A stretch of 64,000 nt of DNA from Candidatus Accumulibacter regalis (GCA_000585075.1 JEMY01000008.1:1-64000); one strand, 5' to 3'; shown: positions 37,846-50,173, counted from the stretch's first letter. The notes: a model not told the origin generated them from the letters alone. Numbers and translations are program-made.

Positions 37846-37951
37846 CGCTGTCTGCTTCCTTCTCTGGTCTCGCGCGGCGCGCCAGCGCGACGGGTCAACT
37901 TCCCCTGCCCGGGCCGCTGGCCGCGGTCCGGCACAGCCTGGCGCACGTCAT

Positions 37952-37969
37952 CCATACGACAAGGTATGG
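37952..37969. promoter_or_regulatory. Candidate TetR operator 1
   Basis: CCATAC GACAAG GTATGG is a perfect 6+6 palindrome 107 bases upstream of the tetR start. It lies in a 55-base stretch repeated at 38147. Confidence 0.65.
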
Positions 37970-38113
37970 CGTATTGTCCGGTCAGCGTTCGGCAATGTCA
38001 AACGCTGACGGCGCGATCGACCCGCCGTGACCATACTGCAAAGCGGGGCTTTTCTGAATGGCTCAAGTGAGGCAATATTGCTGGCTAGCGTTGCTCTGGC
38101 GTCGCCGCCGCTA

Positions 38114-38142
38114 TTGACAGCCGTTTTGCCATACGGTACCGT
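38114..38142 (+). promoter_or_regulatory. Candidate etfBA promoter overlapping a palindrome
   Basis: TTGACA at 38114-38119 is followed after 17 bases by TACCGT, which lies within the palindrome ACGGTACCGT (38133-38142). The -10 match is weak, which would fit a regulated promoter. Confidence 0.45.
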
Positions 38143-38149
38143 ACGCCAT

Positions 38150-38167
38150 CCATACGACAGAGTATGG
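38150..38167. promoter_or_regulatory. Candidate TetR operator 2
   Basis: CCATAC GACAGA GTATGG is the second copy of the palindrome, 96 bases before the etfB start. The sequence around it (38147-38203) repeats 37949-38005 with a few changes. Confidence 0.65.
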
Positions 38168-38262
38168 CCTGTTGTCCGGTCAACGGTCGGCACTGTCATC
38201 CGCGGGCTGGTCCCTCGGCTGCGTTTGCTGTCGATTACCTTGAAGTGATAAAGGAGAAGGTT

Positions 38263-39012
38263 TTGAAGATTCTCGTTCCAGTCAAACGAGTGGTGGATTA
38301 CAACGTCAAAGTGCGCGTCAAGGCCGACGGCAGCAACGTTGATCTGGCCAACGTCAAGATGTCGATGAACCCCTTCGACGAGATTGCCATTGAAGAGGCC
38401 GTGCGTCTCAAGGAAGCCGGGATCGCCAGCGAAGTGGTCGCCGTTTCGGCCGGCGTGACCAACTGCCAGGAAACCCTGCGTACGGCGATGGCCATTGGCG
38501 CCGACCGCGGCATCCTGATCCAGACCGATGTCGAGCTGCAGCCGCTCGCCGTCGCCAAGCTGCTCAAGGCGCTGTGCGAGAAGGAGCAGCCGCAGATCGT
38601 TCTCTGCGGCAAGCAGGCGATCGACGACGACGCCAACCAGACCGGACAGATGCTGGCCGGCATGATGAACTGGCCGCAGGCGACGTTCGCCTCCAAGATC
38701 GTCGTTGCCGGTGAGCAGGCGACGGTCACCCGCGAAATCGACGGCGGTCTGGAAACCATCGAAGTCGCCCTGCCGGCGGTGTTGACCTCCGACCTGCGCC
38801 TGAACGAGCCGCGCTACGCGACGCTGCCGAACATCATGAAGGCCAAGCGCAAGCCGCTCGAAACGACCAATCCGGAAGCGCTGGGCGTCGACGTCACGCC
38901 GCGTCTGAAAACCCTCAAGGTCGCCGAACCGCCGAAGCGCAGCGCGGGCATCAAGGTGGCTGACGCCGCTGACCTGGTGATGAAACTCAAGACTGAAGCG
39001 AAGGTGATCTGA
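38263..39012 (+). CDS. etfB: Electron transfer flavoprotein beta subunit
   Basis: The 249-residue protein starts at TTG (38263), six bases after AAGGAGA, giving [20 protein letters not shown], the usual ETF-beta N-terminus. [15 protein letters not shown] and [20 protein letters not shown] are family motifs. With EtfA it carries electrons from acyl-CoA dehydrogenases to ETF-quinone oxidoreductase. etfA follows after two bases. Confidence 0.95.
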   Translation: MKILVPVKRVVDYNVKVRVKADGSNVDLANVKMSMNPFDEIAIEEAVRLKEAGIASEVVAVSAGVTNCQETLRTAMAIGADRGILIQTDVELQPLAVAKLLKALCEKEQPQIVLCGKQAIDDDANQTGQMLAGMMNWPQATFASKIVVAGEQATVTREIDGGLETIEVALPAVLTSDLRLNEPRYATLPNIMKAKRKPLETTNPEALGVDVTPRLKTLKVAEPPKRSAGIKVADAADLVMKLKTEAKVI

Positions 39013-39014
39013 TC

Positions 39015-39947
39015 ATGGCCATACTCGTCATTGCTGAACACGACAATTCCTCGATCAAGCCGGCGACGCTCAACGCGGTAACCGCGGCGAGCAAGATCGG
39101 TGCTGAGGTGCATCTGCTGGTGGCCGGCAGCGCCTGCGCGCCGGCGGCCGACGCAGCGGCAAAGATCGCCGGTGTGGGCAAGGTCCTGCTTGCCGACGCT
39201 GCGCAGTTCGCCGACCAGTCGCCCGAGAATCTTGCCGCACTGGTGGTCGCCAACGCGGCGGCCTATGGTCACATCGTCGCTGCCGCAACGACGGTCGGCA
39301 AGAACTTCATGCCCCGCGTTGCCGCGTTGCTCGACGTGGCGCAAATCTCCGAGATTGTCGCCGTCGAAACGCCGGATACCTTCGTCCGCCCGATCTACGC
39401 CGGCAACGTCCTGGCTACCGTGCAGTCGAGCGACGCCATCAAGGTGATCACCGTGCGTGCGACCGCCTTCGAAGCAGCGGGCGAGGGGGGCAGCGCGGCC
39501 GTGGAAAACCTGGCGGCTGCTGCCGATCTCGGAAAGAGCAAGTTGGTCAATCGCGAGTTGACCAAGTCCGAGCGGCCCGAACTCACCGCCGCCAAGATCA
39601 TCGTCTCGGGCGGCCGTGGCATGGGCAACGGCGACAATTTCCATCGGCTGCTCGAGCCGCTGGCCGACAGGCTGGGCGCTGCGCTGGGGGCGTCGCGCGC
39701 GGCGGTCGATGCCGGCTACGTTCCCAACGACTACCAGGTCGGCCAGACCGGCAAGATCGTCGCGCCACAGCTCTATATCGCCGTCGGCATCTCGGGTGCG
39801 ATTCAGCATCTGGCCGGGATGAAGGACAGCAAGGTGATCGTGGCCATCAACAAGGACGCCGAGGCGCCGATCTTCCAGGTCGCCGATTACGGTCTGGTCG
39901 GCGACCTCTTCGAGGTCCTGCCGGCGTTGCTCGCCGAACTCGGCTGA
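39015..39947 (+). CDS. etfA: Electron transfer flavoprotein alpha subunit
   Basis: The 310-residue protein has the N-terminal ETF domain ([20 protein letters not shown]) and the C-terminal FAD domain with [12 protein letters not shown] near 199 and [20 protein letters not shown] near 245. Length is normal. It is cotranscribed with etfB, and an acyl-CoA dehydrogenase lies three genes downstream. Confidence 0.97.
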   Translation: MAILVIAEHDNSSIKPATLNAVTAASKIGAEVHLLVAGSACAPAADAAAKIAGVGKVLLADAAQFADQSPENLAALVVANAAAYGHIVAAATTVGKNFMPRVAALLDVAQISEIVAVETPDTFVRPIYAGNVLATVQSSDAIKVITVRATAFEAAGEGGSAAVENLAAAADLGKSKLVNRELTKSERPELTAAKIIVSGGRGMGNGDNFHRLLEPLADRLGAALGASRAAVDAGYVPNDYQVGQTGKIVAPQLYIAVGISGAIQHLAGMKDSKVIVAINKDAEAPIFQVADYGLVGDLFEVLPALLAELG

Positions 39948-39969
39948 GCAAAGGCGGGCGGCGGGCAGC

Positions 39970-40635
39970 GTGAACCTGCCGGACGGCCTGCTGGGCGGAG
40001 GCTGGATTCTGCTCTCCTGGCTCCTTTTCGTCGGGGTCGCGCTGGTTGCCGTGCGGCGGGCGCCATGGCGGGTTCTGGCCGACAGCGCACGCCTGAACGC
40101 CTTCCTGGCGACGATCGTTGCCCTTATCGTCCTCTGGCACCTGCAGGCCGGGGTCAGGCCTGGTCTCTCGCTGCACCTGCTCGGAGCAACGGTGTTCACC
40201 CTGTGCTTCGGCTGGGCGCTGGCCTTCATCGGTCTCTGCCTGGTGCTGGTCGGGGTCGGGCTGAACGGTTTTTCCGGCTGGCAGTCGTTTGCCGTCAACG
40301 CCCTCCTGATGGCTGGCGTCGGTGTCGCGGTGAGTCATGTGCTGCATCGTCTCGTCGATCGGCTGCTGCCGCGCCATATTTTTGTCTACATCTTCTGCAA
40401 GGGCTTCTTTGCCTCGGCGCTGGCGCTGATCGCGGTCGGTCTGAGCGCGTGCGCGCTGCTGGTGCTCAGCGGGACTTACTCGGCCGATTACCTGGCTGGC
40501 GAGTATCTGCCGTATTTTCTGCTGCTCGGTTTTTCCGAGGCCTGGCTGTCGGGAATGATGGCCACGCTGTTTGCCGTTTTCAGACCGGAACTTCTCGCCG
40601 ATTTCGACGATGCGCAGTTCCTCGGACGAAAATGA
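39970..40635 (+). CDS. CbiM-like energy-coupling-factor membrane protein
   Basis: The 221-residue protein has six or seven hydrophobic segments and a polar N-terminus MNLPDGLLGGGWILLSWLLF. It resembles the COG3235/CbiM-like membrane family (conserved Asn in the GVGLNGFSGWQSFAVNALL loop, and RHIFVYIFCKGFF). A metal or vitamin uptake role is known for related CbiM proteins, but no ECF ATPase is nearby. The gene starts 23 bases after etfA. Confidence 0.7.
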   Translation: MNLPDGLLGGGWILLSWLLFVGVALVAVRRAPWRVLADSARLNAFLATIVALIVLWHLQAGVRPGLSLHLLGATVFTLCFGWALAFIGLCLVLVGVGLNGFSGWQSFAVNALLMAGVGVAVSHVLHRLVDRLLPRHIFVYIFCKGFFASALALIAVGLSACALLVLSGTYSADYLAGEYLPYFLLLGFSEAWLSGMMATLFAVFRPELLADFDDAQFLGRK

Positions 40636-40687
40636 ATTGCCGTCTGACACGCCTTTCCGATCGCACCGCATACGCTACGGCTGCGCC

Positions 40688-41383
40688 ATGCTGAGCGCCG
40701 GCAGAAAGCGCTGCCCCTGGGACTGCCGCGGCCTGAACGCCGCAGCGGTGGCGGCACTGATCCTGCTGGCTGCCGGTGCCGATGGCAGTGAAGTGCCGGA
40801 ACAGAGCCCGGCGCTGGGGCGAAAGGCGCCGGCTGACGCAGGCCTGACTTTGCGCCTGAGCAGGGAATTGTCCCTGCCGGCGGGACGCGCTTCGACCAGC
40901 GAGCTCGGTCGCGACCTGCTGCGACTGCAACGGAGGACGCTGCAGATGCTCGGCGACCGGGATCACGCGCCACAGGCGCTGACCGAAAAGCTGGTCTGGC
41001 TGGAGGCGGATCTTGCCGAGCTGAAGAGGGTGGAGGCCCGCCTCGCCGCTGAAGCGGGTGCTTCGCCGGCAACGCGTCCCGCGGCGAAGTCTGCGCCGCC
41101 CGCCGCAGCGCCGGCGACGCCCGCCGCAGCGCCGGCGACGGCTGGCCAGCGGCCAGCGGAAGCGGCAGTGGGCGTCGAGGCTTGGGCCTTGTACGCTGCC
41201 CTGGCTGTACTCGGCTTGTTGGCCAGCGGGTGGTTCTTCCGCCGTCGGCGTGCCGCCCGGCAAAGACGCGCTTCGTCGCGCCAGGCGGCAAGCGAGCACG
41301 GCGGGAAGCGGGCCACGCCGTCGCGGACGGCCAGGGAGGCCGCAGCGTCGGCGAGCATGGCGCCGTGGGGGACGCGCGAGTGA
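40688..41383 (+). CDS. Membrane protein with coiled coil and Ala/Pro-rich linker
   Basis: The product has about 231 residues. A hydrophobic N-terminal segment (LNAAAVAALILLAAGADG) could be a signal or anchor. A coiled-coil region (about 60-120) and an Ala/Pro-rich linker follow, then one TM helix (LYAALAVLGLLASGWFFRRR) and a basic tail. An upstream ATG at 40610 is possible and would overlap the previous gene. No family recognised. Confidence 0.6.
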   Translation: MLSAGRKRCPWDCRGLNAAAVAALILLAAGADGSEVPEQSPALGRKAPADAGLTLRLSRELSLPAGRASTSELGRDLLRLQRRTLQMLGDRDHAPQALTEKLVWLEADLAELKRVEARLAAEAGASPATRPAAKSAPPAAAPATPAAAPATAGQRPAEAAVGVEAWALYAALAVLGLLASGWFFRRRRAARQRRASSRQAASEHGGKRATPSRTAREAAASASMAPWGTRE

Positions 41384-41544
41384 GTCGAAGTGCGGCCAAG
41401 CGGCGGCCTGCCGGTGGGCGAAGAGAACGGTTTTTTTGATTGAGATCAGGGCAGTGCGCGCAAGCCCCTGCCCGCTTGAATAGCACCCCCCAAGACGGTC
41501 ATGACGCTGATGATCGTTGTCCTCGCAAGTCAAAGGAGAATGAA

Positions 41545-43347
41545 ATGAGTGAATACATTGCCCCCATCCGCGATATGCAGTTCGTGCTCAAGGAGCTCGC
41601 CGGGCTCGACCAGGTGGCCCAGCTGCCGGGCTGCGAAGAAGCAACGCCTGATCTCGTCGACGCCGTTCTCGAGGAGGCTGCCCGGTTTGCCGAGGAAGTG
41701 CTGTCACCACTCAATATCCCGGGTGACCTGGAAGGGGCCAGGTGGCACAACAAGGCGGTGACCATGCCGGCCGGTTTCAAGCAGGCGTACAAGCTCTTTG
41801 CCGACAGCGGCTGGACGGCGCTGGCTTGCGAGCCGGAGTGGGGTGGCCAGGGCCTGCCCAAGGTGGTGGCGGCGGCGGTCGCCGAGATGTGGAAGTCGGC
41901 CAATCACTCGTTTTCCCTTTGCCCGCTGCTCACCAACGGGGCCATCGAGGCGCTGGTGCTCACCGGCTCCGAGAAGCTGAAGAAGGACTATCTGGAGAAG
42001 ATGGTCAGCGGCGAGTGGACCGGGACGATGAATCTCACCGAGCCCAACGCCGGCTCCGACCTGGCCGCCGTGCGCACCCGCGCCGAGCCGCAGGTCGACG
42101 GCAGCTACAAGGTCTTCGGGCAGAAGATCTTCATCACCTACGGCGACCACGACATGGCCGAGAACATCGTCCATCTGGTGCTGGCACGGACGCCGACTGC
42201 GCCCGAAGGCGTCAAGGGCATTTCGCTCTTCGTCGTGCCGAAGTTCATGGTCAACGACGACGGCAGCCTCGGCGAACGCAACGACGCCTATTGCGTATCG
42301 ATCGAACACAAGCTCGGCATTCACGCCAGCCCGACGGCGATCATGGCTTTCGGCGACCATAGTGGCGCCGTCGGCTACCTGGTCGGCGAGGAGAATCGCG
42401 GTCTCGAGTACATGTTCATCATGATGAACGCCGCGCGCTTCGGCGTCGGCCTGGAAGGCGTTGCCGCTTGCGAGCGCTCGTATCAGCGCGCGCGCGACTA
42501 CGCCCGCGACCGTATCCAGTGCACCGATGTCGGCGTACGCGGCGGCCCGAAGGTGCCGATCATCGTCCATCCGGATGTGCGCCGCATGTTGATGACCATG
42601 CGCGCGCACGCCGAAGCGACACGGGCCCTGGCCTACGTCGTCGCCGCGGCACACGACGCCGCCGTCCACCATCCCGACGCCAACGAGCGCAAGCGCAACC
42701 AGGCTTTCGTCGACCTGATGATCGGGGTGGTCAAGGGCTGGAGCACCGAGAGCGGGGTGACCATGGCCTCGATGGGCATCCAGGTCCATGGCGGCATGGG
42801 TTACGTCGAGGAAACCGGCGCCGCGCAGCACCTGCGCGACGCGCAGATCTCGACGATCTACGAAGGCACCACCGCCATTCAGGCCAACGACGTGATCGGG
42901 CGCAAGATCGGGCGCGAGGGGGGGGCGACGCTGCAGGCGCTGATTGCCACCATGCGTGCGCTTGACGCCGAACTGGCCGAAACCGCCGGCCAGCCAGGAA
43001 GTCATCTTGTCGCCATCCGCAAGCGCCTGGCGGCGGGTATCGACGCGCTGGCCGAAGCCGGCGACTGGATCGTCGCCACCTATCGTGACGACGTTCGCGC
43101 CGCCTCTGCCGGTTCCGTCCCGTTCCTGACCCTGCTCGGCATCGTCGCCGGTGGTTGGCAGATGGCACGCGCGGCCCTGATCGCCCAGCGCAGGATAGAC
43201 GGCGGCGACGCTGATCCCTTCTACGCGGCGAAGGTGGTCACCGCGCGTTTCTACGCCGACCACATCCTGTCGCGCGCCGGCGGCCTGGCGAGCAGCATCA
43301 CCGACGGCGCCGTCGGCGTGATGGCGTTGCCGGAAGACATGTTCTGA
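41545..43347 (+). CDS. Acyl-CoA dehydrogenase (long form, DmdC-like family)
   Basis: The 600-residue protein has N-terminal and middle acyl-CoA dehydrogenase domains (GTMNLTEPNAGSDLAAVRTR near 160), the C-terminal FAD domain with YEGTTAIQANDVIGRKI (the Glu of YEG is the catalytic base), and the extra C-terminal helix domain seen in the about 600-residue class related to DmdC. AAGGAG precedes the ATG. It would oxidise acyl-CoA and pass electrons to EtfAB. The chain-length preference cannot be read. Confidence 0.92.
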   Translation: MSEYIAPIRDMQFVLKELAGLDQVAQLPGCEEATPDLVDAVLEEAARFAEEVLSPLNIPGDLEGARWHNKAVTMPAGFKQAYKLFADSGWTALACEPEWGGQGLPKVVAAAVAEMWKSANHSFSLCPLLTNGAIEALVLTGSEKLKKDYLEKMVSGEWTGTMNLTEPNAGSDLAAVRTRAEPQVDGSYKVFGQKIFITYGDHDMAENIVHLVLARTPTAPEGVKGISLFVVPKFMVNDDGSLGERNDAYCVSIEHKLGIHASPTAIMAFGDHSGAVGYLVGEENRGLEYMFIMMNAARFGVGLEGVAACERSYQRARDYARDRIQCTDVGVRGGPKVPIIVHPDVRRMLMTMRAHAEATRALAYVVAAAHDAAVHHPDANERKRNQAFVDLMIGVVKGWSTESGVTMASMGIQVHGGMGYVEETGAAQHLRDAQISTIYEGTTAIQANDVIGRKIGREGGATLQALIATMRALDAELAETAGQPGSHLVAIRKRLAAGIDALAEAGDWIVATYRDDVRAASAGSVPFLTLLGIVAGGWQMARAALIAQRRIDGGDADPFYAAKVVTARFYADHILSRAGGLASSITDGAVGVMALPEDMF

Positions 43348-43466
43348 GCAGCTTCAGCGAGCCAGCCGGCCGGCTGGCTGACCGCCTTGCGCAGGCGCCG
43401 GCGATCGTCGATCGTCGGCGCGCCCGATCATCAGCCGCCGGGGTTCGACCGACCACAGGAAACGCA

Positions 43467-43874
43467 ATGCCAACAAGCCAACGCAAGCTCGTCCAGACCA
43501 GCCTGATGTCCATTCGCTGGGGCGACATGGACGCCTACGGACACGTCAACAACACCGTCTATTTCCGCTACATGGAGCAGTGCCGCGTCGAGTATCTCGA
43601 AACGTTGGGCTTCAAGGTGCTGCCGCGGGGCACGGCGCCGGTGATCATCAACGCCGCGTGCACCTTCCTGGTACCGCTGAACTACCCCGGAATGCTCGAA
43701 GTACGCATGTTCTGTGGTCATCCCGGGCGCAGCAGCGTGCAGACGCATTACGAGATTCGCCTGCAAGACAATGAAACACTCTACGCCACAGGCGACGCAA
43801 AAATCGTCTGGATGGACGTGGCCAGCGGCAAGTCGGCGCCGATTCCGGACGAGTGGCGGGCGCAGCTGTCGTAA
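43467..43874 (+). CDS. Hotdog-fold acyl-CoA thioesterase
   Basis: The 135-residue protein has the 4HBT signature ([20 protein letters not shown] then MEQCRVEYL); the Asp of [12 protein letters not shown] is the catalytic position. It probably hydrolyses short or branched acyl-CoA. It lies between an acyl-CoA dehydrogenase and acetoacetyl-CoA synthetase on the same strand. Confidence 0.9.
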   Translation: MPTSQRKLVQTSLMSIRWGDMDAYGHVNNTVYFRYMEQCRVEYLETLGFKVLPRGTAPVIINAACTFLVPLNYPGMLEVRMFCGHPGRSSVQTHYEIRLQDNETLYATGDAKIVWMDVASGKSAPIPDEWRAQLS

Positions 43875-43908
43875 ACGCATTTTCCAGTCGCAGCAAGGAG
43901 GAGGGGTG

Positions 43909-45885
<1,977 letters not shown>

Positions 45886-46299
45886 GTCGTCTCCATTCAG
45901 CGCTGCTGAAAAACGCTTGAGGGCCCCCGAGGGGGCATGGCTGGTAGCCCGGCGTGCCGCCTCGCGACCTGGCCGAAAGCCTTGGCCGTCGGTGCCGACA
46001 CGCCATCAATGGATTCCGGCCTCAACGCTGATGCAGGGGGGATGAGCGCAGAATCAGCCCCGCCGGAGCGGGGTCGGTGTGAGTGCTGATCCAGCGTCTT
46101 GGCCGTTACCCACGGGGAATTGACCGTTCATTCCCTTTTGAACGGCCATTCGTCCGACCCCTCTCAGCTGCGTGCGAAGGCGACCTACGTGTCTTGGCGC
46201 ACAGAACGCCAGCGCAAGAAAGCCAATACTGCGAGGTTCCGGGGAAGACGGAGCGGTGAAAAACTTTGCCGTCCAACGCTATCGGAAGAAGGTATTCCA
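45886..46299. other. Intergenic with hairpins
   Basis: GCCCCC GA GGGGGC at 45923-45936 is a probable terminator-like hairpin after aacS, though no T run follows. CCCCGCCGGAGCGGGG near 46058 forms another stem. No gene is supported; the following gene's frame stays open upstream, but the better start is 46300. Confidence 0.45.
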
Positions 46300-47760
46300 A
46301 TGAGCTCGCATGCGGAACAGGTGACGCCGAGAACCGATGTTTCAGATGGCCTGAGCGGCGTCATGGAACCGTGGCACCAGGAGGCACTGCTCAAGGCCGG
46401 CGCCCTGCAGAACGCAATTTTCAACAGCGCAAATTTCTCGATTATTGCAACGGACGCGAAAGGCGTCATTCAAATCTTCAACGTCGGCGCCGAACGCATG
46501 CTGGGCTACGCAGCAGCTGACGTGGTGAACAACATCACGCCAGCCGACATTTCCGATCCGCAGGAAGTCATCGCGCGCGCAGAAGCGTTGAGCCTTGAAC
46601 TCGATACGCCGATTACGCCGGGCTTCGAGGCCCTGGTGTTCAAAGCCTCGCGTGGCATCGAGGACATCTATGAACTGACCTACATCCGCAAGGACGGCAG
46701 CCGTTTCGCGGCGGTCGTTTCGGTAACAGCCCTTCGCGATGATCAAAACGAGATCATCGGCTACCTTCTGGTCGGCACTGACAATACCGCCCGAAAGGAG
46801 ATCGAGGCCGAACAACAACTGCTCGGTCAACGTCTGCGTGACCATCAGTTCTACACGCGCTCCCTGTTCGAGTCCAATATCGACGCGCTGATGATCACCG
46901 ATCCGTCAGGGGTCATCACCGACGTCAACAAGCAGATGGAGGCGCTCACCGGTTGCACCCGCGACGAGTTGATCGGGGCGCCGTTCAAAAGCCATTTCAC
47001 TGATCCGAAGCGGGCCGAGGCGGGCATCAAGCTGGTGCTGCTCAAAAAGAAGGTCACCAATTATGAGCTCACCGCACGCGACAGGGGCGGGAAGGAAACA
47101 GTGGTGTCCTACAACGCGGCCACCCTTTACGACCGGGACAGGAGGCTCCAGGGGGTATTCGCGGCAGCGCGCGATATTACGGAACACAAACAGGTACAGG
47201 CGGAAATTCTCAATCTGGCCCTGTATGACTCATTAACGCGGCTGCCCAATCGCCGCCTGTTAAACGACCGAATGGGTCAGACGATGGCCGCAAGCCAGCG
47301 TAGTGGTCGTTACTCCGCGCTGATGTTCATCGACCTGGATAACTTCAAGTCGCTCAATGACACGCGTGGGCATGACGTTGGCGATTTGCTGCTGATTGAG
47401 GCGGCGGATCGGCTGAAACATTGTGTACGCGAGATTGACACCGTGGCCCGCTTCGGCGGCGATGAGTTCGTGGTGATGCTCAGCGAGCTGAGTGTGGAAA
47501 ATTCAGAATCCACTGCCCAAGCCGGCGTGATTGCGGAAAAAATCCGTGCTGCGCTGGACAGGCCTTTCGTGCTTCAAGGGCGGCAAAAGGGAACAGCGGA
47601 AAATACCGTCGAGCATCAATGCACCGCGAGCATCGGCGTGGCGTTGTTCAGCAAGCGTGACGCCAGCCGGGACGACATCCTCAAGTGGGCGGACAAGGCG
47701 ATGTATCAAGCCAAGGAGGCAGGTCGCAATTTGATTCGGTTCTATGAGCCGACCGCTTGA
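46300..47760 (+). CDS. PAS-PAS diguanylate cyclase
   Basis: The 486-residue protein has two PAS domains (about 35-165 and 180-300; FNSANFSIIATDAKGVIQIF and SLFESNIDALMITDPSGVI) and a GGDEF domain (about 310-480) with intact RFGGDEF. REID five residues before GGDEF is a product-inhibition I-site (RxxD). No TM segment. It should make cyclic di-GMP in response to a signal bound by PAS. Confidence 0.93.
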   Translation: MSSHAEQVTPRTDVSDGLSGVMEPWHQEALLKAGALQNAIFNSANFSIIATDAKGVIQIFNVGAERMLGYAAADVVNNITPADISDPQEVIARAEALSLELDTPITPGFEALVFKASRGIEDIYELTYIRKDGSRFAAVVSVTALRDDQNEIIGYLLVGTDNTARKEIEAEQQLLGQRLRDHQFYTRSLFESNIDALMITDPSGVITDVNKQMEALTGCTRDELIGAPFKSHFTDPKRAEAGIKLVLLKKKVTNYELTARDRGGKETVVSYNAATLYDRDRRLQGVFAAARDITEHKQVQAEILNLALYDSLTRLPNRRLLNDRMGQTMAASQRSGRYSALMFIDLDNFKSLNDTRGHDVGDLLLIEAADRLKHCVREIDTVARFGGDEFVVMLSELSVENSESTAQAGVIAEKIRAALDRPFVLQGRQKGTAENTVEHQCTASIGVALFSKRDASRDDILKWADKAMYQAKEAGRNLIRFYEPTA

Positions 47761-48001
47761 GCGACCGCCTCTGGAAGGGCAGCGGTCGCTCGATCCACGT
47801 GCCGCCGAGTGTTTCTTGTGGGTCGTCAAGAGGTGACGCTCCGGCGCAGATCACGAGCAGTAATCGCTGCCGCAGCGCGCAATAGAGACGCTTTCGACGA
47901 GCTTGGCCAATTGCAGACGTCGCAAAGTAGGCGCGTCGCGTTCGGTATATTCACGTTTCGTGAGCTGACCCCATCAAGGATGCAGCACCACACCGGGGTC
48001 G

Positions 48002-48856
48002 CTATGTGGTCGCGCTGGCGACAGCCTCGCCAAGCGTCTGCAGCGCCGCCATCGGCGGCGCTTCGGCAAGGTAGATCATGCCGGTGGGCACCTGGCTGAT
48101 TTCTTCGGGCAGCGTCTGCACGACCAGATCGGCGGTATGCGCCGATTGCTCGACGACCCGCCGCGGCATCAGGGTCCATCCCAGGCCGACGGAAACACAA
48201 CCGAGAATCCCGTCCAGCGTTCCGAACTCCATGGCCTCGGCGACGGCGTGGCCGCTGGCGCGCTGCCAGGCGAGGGCGCGTGTGCGATAGGCGCAGCCTT
48301 CGCGGAAGAGGATCAGCGGCTGCAACCGCGGATCGGTGTCGGCAGCATGAACGAGCACCAGTTCCTCGATGACCAGTTCATCGAAGCGCAGATCCGGGTG
48401 TTCGATCGGACCGGCGACGATGGCGCAATCGAGCTTGTGGGTCAGCACCTTGTTGACCAGCGTTGCGCTGGTGTCGGTCTCGATGCGCAGTTCGAGGCGG
48501 GGATGCCTGGCGCGGACCGCCTTCAGGGCCAGTGGCAAATGCAGCGCGGCAAAGGTCTCCATGCTGCCAATGCGCAGTTCGCCGACACCGTCGCCGACCA
48601 GACGAACGGCGGCGCCACTCTCGCGTTCGAGGTGCAGCATGCGGCGCGCGTAATCGAGCAGCACCCGGCCGGCGGGAGCCAGCGCCACGCCACGCCCGCT
48701 GCGGAAGAAGAGCGCCGCGCCCAGTTCTTCCTCGAGCCTGCGGATGCGGCTGGTGACGTTGGACTGGACGGTGTTCAGCTTGCGTGAGGCGGCCAGAACG
48801 CCGCCTTCATCGACGACGGCGGTGAAGGTGCGCAGTGCGATCAGCTCCATCGACAT
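48002..48856 (-). CDS. LysR-family regulator
   Basis: The 284-residue protein has an N-terminal winged helix (MELIALRTFTAVVDEGGVLA then LNTVQSNVTSRIRRLEEELG) and a LysR substrate-binding domain. It is divergent from the MFS gene at 48953 and probably controls it. The 96-base interval contains AT-rich inverted sequence typical of LysR sites. Confidence 0.92.
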   Translation of the reverse strand: MSMELIALRTFTAVVDEGGVLAASRKLNTVQSNVTSRIRRLEEELGAALFFRSGRGVALAPAGRVLLDYARRMLHLERESGAAVRLVGDGVGELRIGSMETFAALHLPLALKAVRARHPRLELRIETDTSATLVNKVLTHKLDCAIVAGPIEHPDLRFDELVIEELVLVHAADTDPRLQPLILFREGCAYRTRALAWQRASGHAVAEAMEFGTLDGILGCVSVGLGWTLMPRRVVEQSAHTADLVVQTLPEEISQVPTGMIYLAEAPPMAALQTLGEAVASATT

Positions 48857-48952
48857 ATCTCCATTACAGAATTGACTAATCTAGACTATTCATTTGTGGA
48901 GATAGTTTATAGCAGTTATCGTTTGGCCATCAACTCAAAAGGACGTCTGGAC

Positions 48953-50173
48953 ATGAACGAGCAGAAAGAACGCCTGGAACGTTTTCATGTGCTGGGCGCC
49001 GGTATCTGCAGCCTGATGCTGGTCCTCGGCGTCGCCCGCTTCGCCTATACGCCACTGCTGCCGCTGATGCAGCAACAGGCGGGACTGGGCGTCGGGGCGG
49101 CCGCCTGGCTGGCGGCGATCAACTATGCCGGTTACCTGAGCGGCGCCGTGGTGGCTTCACTGATCAGCGACCTGGTGCTCAAGGATCGCCTCTACCGGAT
49201 CGGCCTGGTCGTCGCCGTGCTCAGCACCGCGCTCATGGGCCTGACCACCGACGTGGCCATCTGGGCGCTGTCGCGTTTCGTCGCCGGCCTGAGCAGCGCC
49301 GCCGGCATGCTGCTGGGCACGGGGCTGATCCTCAACTGGCTGATTCGGCACAATCATCGCAGCGAACTCGGTATTCACTTTTCGGGGATCGGCCTGGGAA
49401 TTGCCGGCTGTGCGGCGGCGGTGGCGCTGATGAGTCATTGGCTGGACTGGCGCGAACAGTGGTTTGCATTTACGCTGATCGGCAGTCTGCTGCTCATCCC
49501 GGCGCTGCGCTGGCTGCCGGCACCCGACCGCAGCACGTTTACCAAGGGCGGGCAGCAGATGCTCGACAATCCTCCGAGCGCGGCTTTCATGCGCCTGCTG
49601 ATGGCGGCCTATTTCTGCGCCGGCTTCGGCTACGTGGTCAGCGCGACCTTCATCGTCGCCATCATCGACCACCTGCCCGGTCTGGCGGGACGCGGCACGC
49701 TGGTCTTCCTGGCGCTCGGTGCGGCGGCTGCGCCGGCGTGCATCGTCTGGGACCTGATCGCCCGACGGACCGGCGAGTTGAACGCCCTGATCCTCGCCGC
49801 CGTGTTGCAGATCGTCGGCATTCTCCTGCCGGTGATGGGCGACGGCCTGGTGGCGGCGCTGGCCGGGGCCTTGCTCTTTGGCGGCACCTTCATCGGCATG
49901 GTGAGCCTGGTGTTGACCATGGCCGGGCGCTACTATCCGACGCGCCCGGCTAAGATGATGGGCAAGATGACGCTTTCCTACGGGGCCGCGCAGATCATCG
50001 CACCGGCGGTCACCGGCTGGCTCGCCGGCAGCCTCGGTAGCTACGCCGCTGGTCTGCACCTGGCGGCCGCAGTGATGGCCGTTGGTACGTTATTGTTGCT
50101 GCTGCTCAAGTTTGTCGAGCGCCGCGACCTGTCGCTGAGCGCTGCTGTCACCGGAACCTGTCCGCAGAGCTGA
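48953..50173 (+). CDS. MFS transporter, YbfB/YjiJ type
   Basis: The 406-residue protein has about 12 TM segments; LVLGVARFAYTPLLPLMQQQ and INYAGYLSGAVVASLI are signatures of the YbfB/YjiJ family. AAGGA precedes the ATG. The substrate is unknown. The LysR gene next to it is the likely regulator. Confidence 0.9.
   Translation: MNEQKERLERFHVLGAGICSLMLVLGVARFAYTPLLPLMQQQAGLGVGAAAWLAAINYAGYLSGAVVASLISDLVLKDRLYRIGLVVAVLSTALMGLTTDVAIWALSRFVAGLSSAAGMLLGTGLILNWLIRHNHRSELGIHFSGIGLGIAGCAAAVALMSHWLDWREQWFAFTLIGSLLLIPALRWLPAPDRSTFTKGGQQMLDNPPSAAFMRLLMAAYFCAGFGYVVSATFIVAIIDHLPGLAGRGTLVFLALGAAAAPACIVWDLIARRTGELNALILAAVLQIVGILLPVMGDGLVAALAGALLFGGTFIGMVSLVLTMAGRYYPTRPAKMMGKMTLSYGAAQIIAPAVTGWLAGSLGSYAAGLHLAAAVMAVGTLLLLLLKFVERRDLSLSAAVTGTCPQS

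Noticed and set aside
38814-40298. 494-codon minus-strand frame across etfA and the CbiM-like gene
   Set aside because: It covers three good genes on the other strand and has no protein character of its own.
41704-43263. 519-codon open frame on the minus strand opposite the acyl-CoA dehydrogenase gene
   Set aside because: It is a high-GC antisense shadow: composition is His/Arg/Gly-rich without family motifs, and the opposite strand encodes a clear enzyme.
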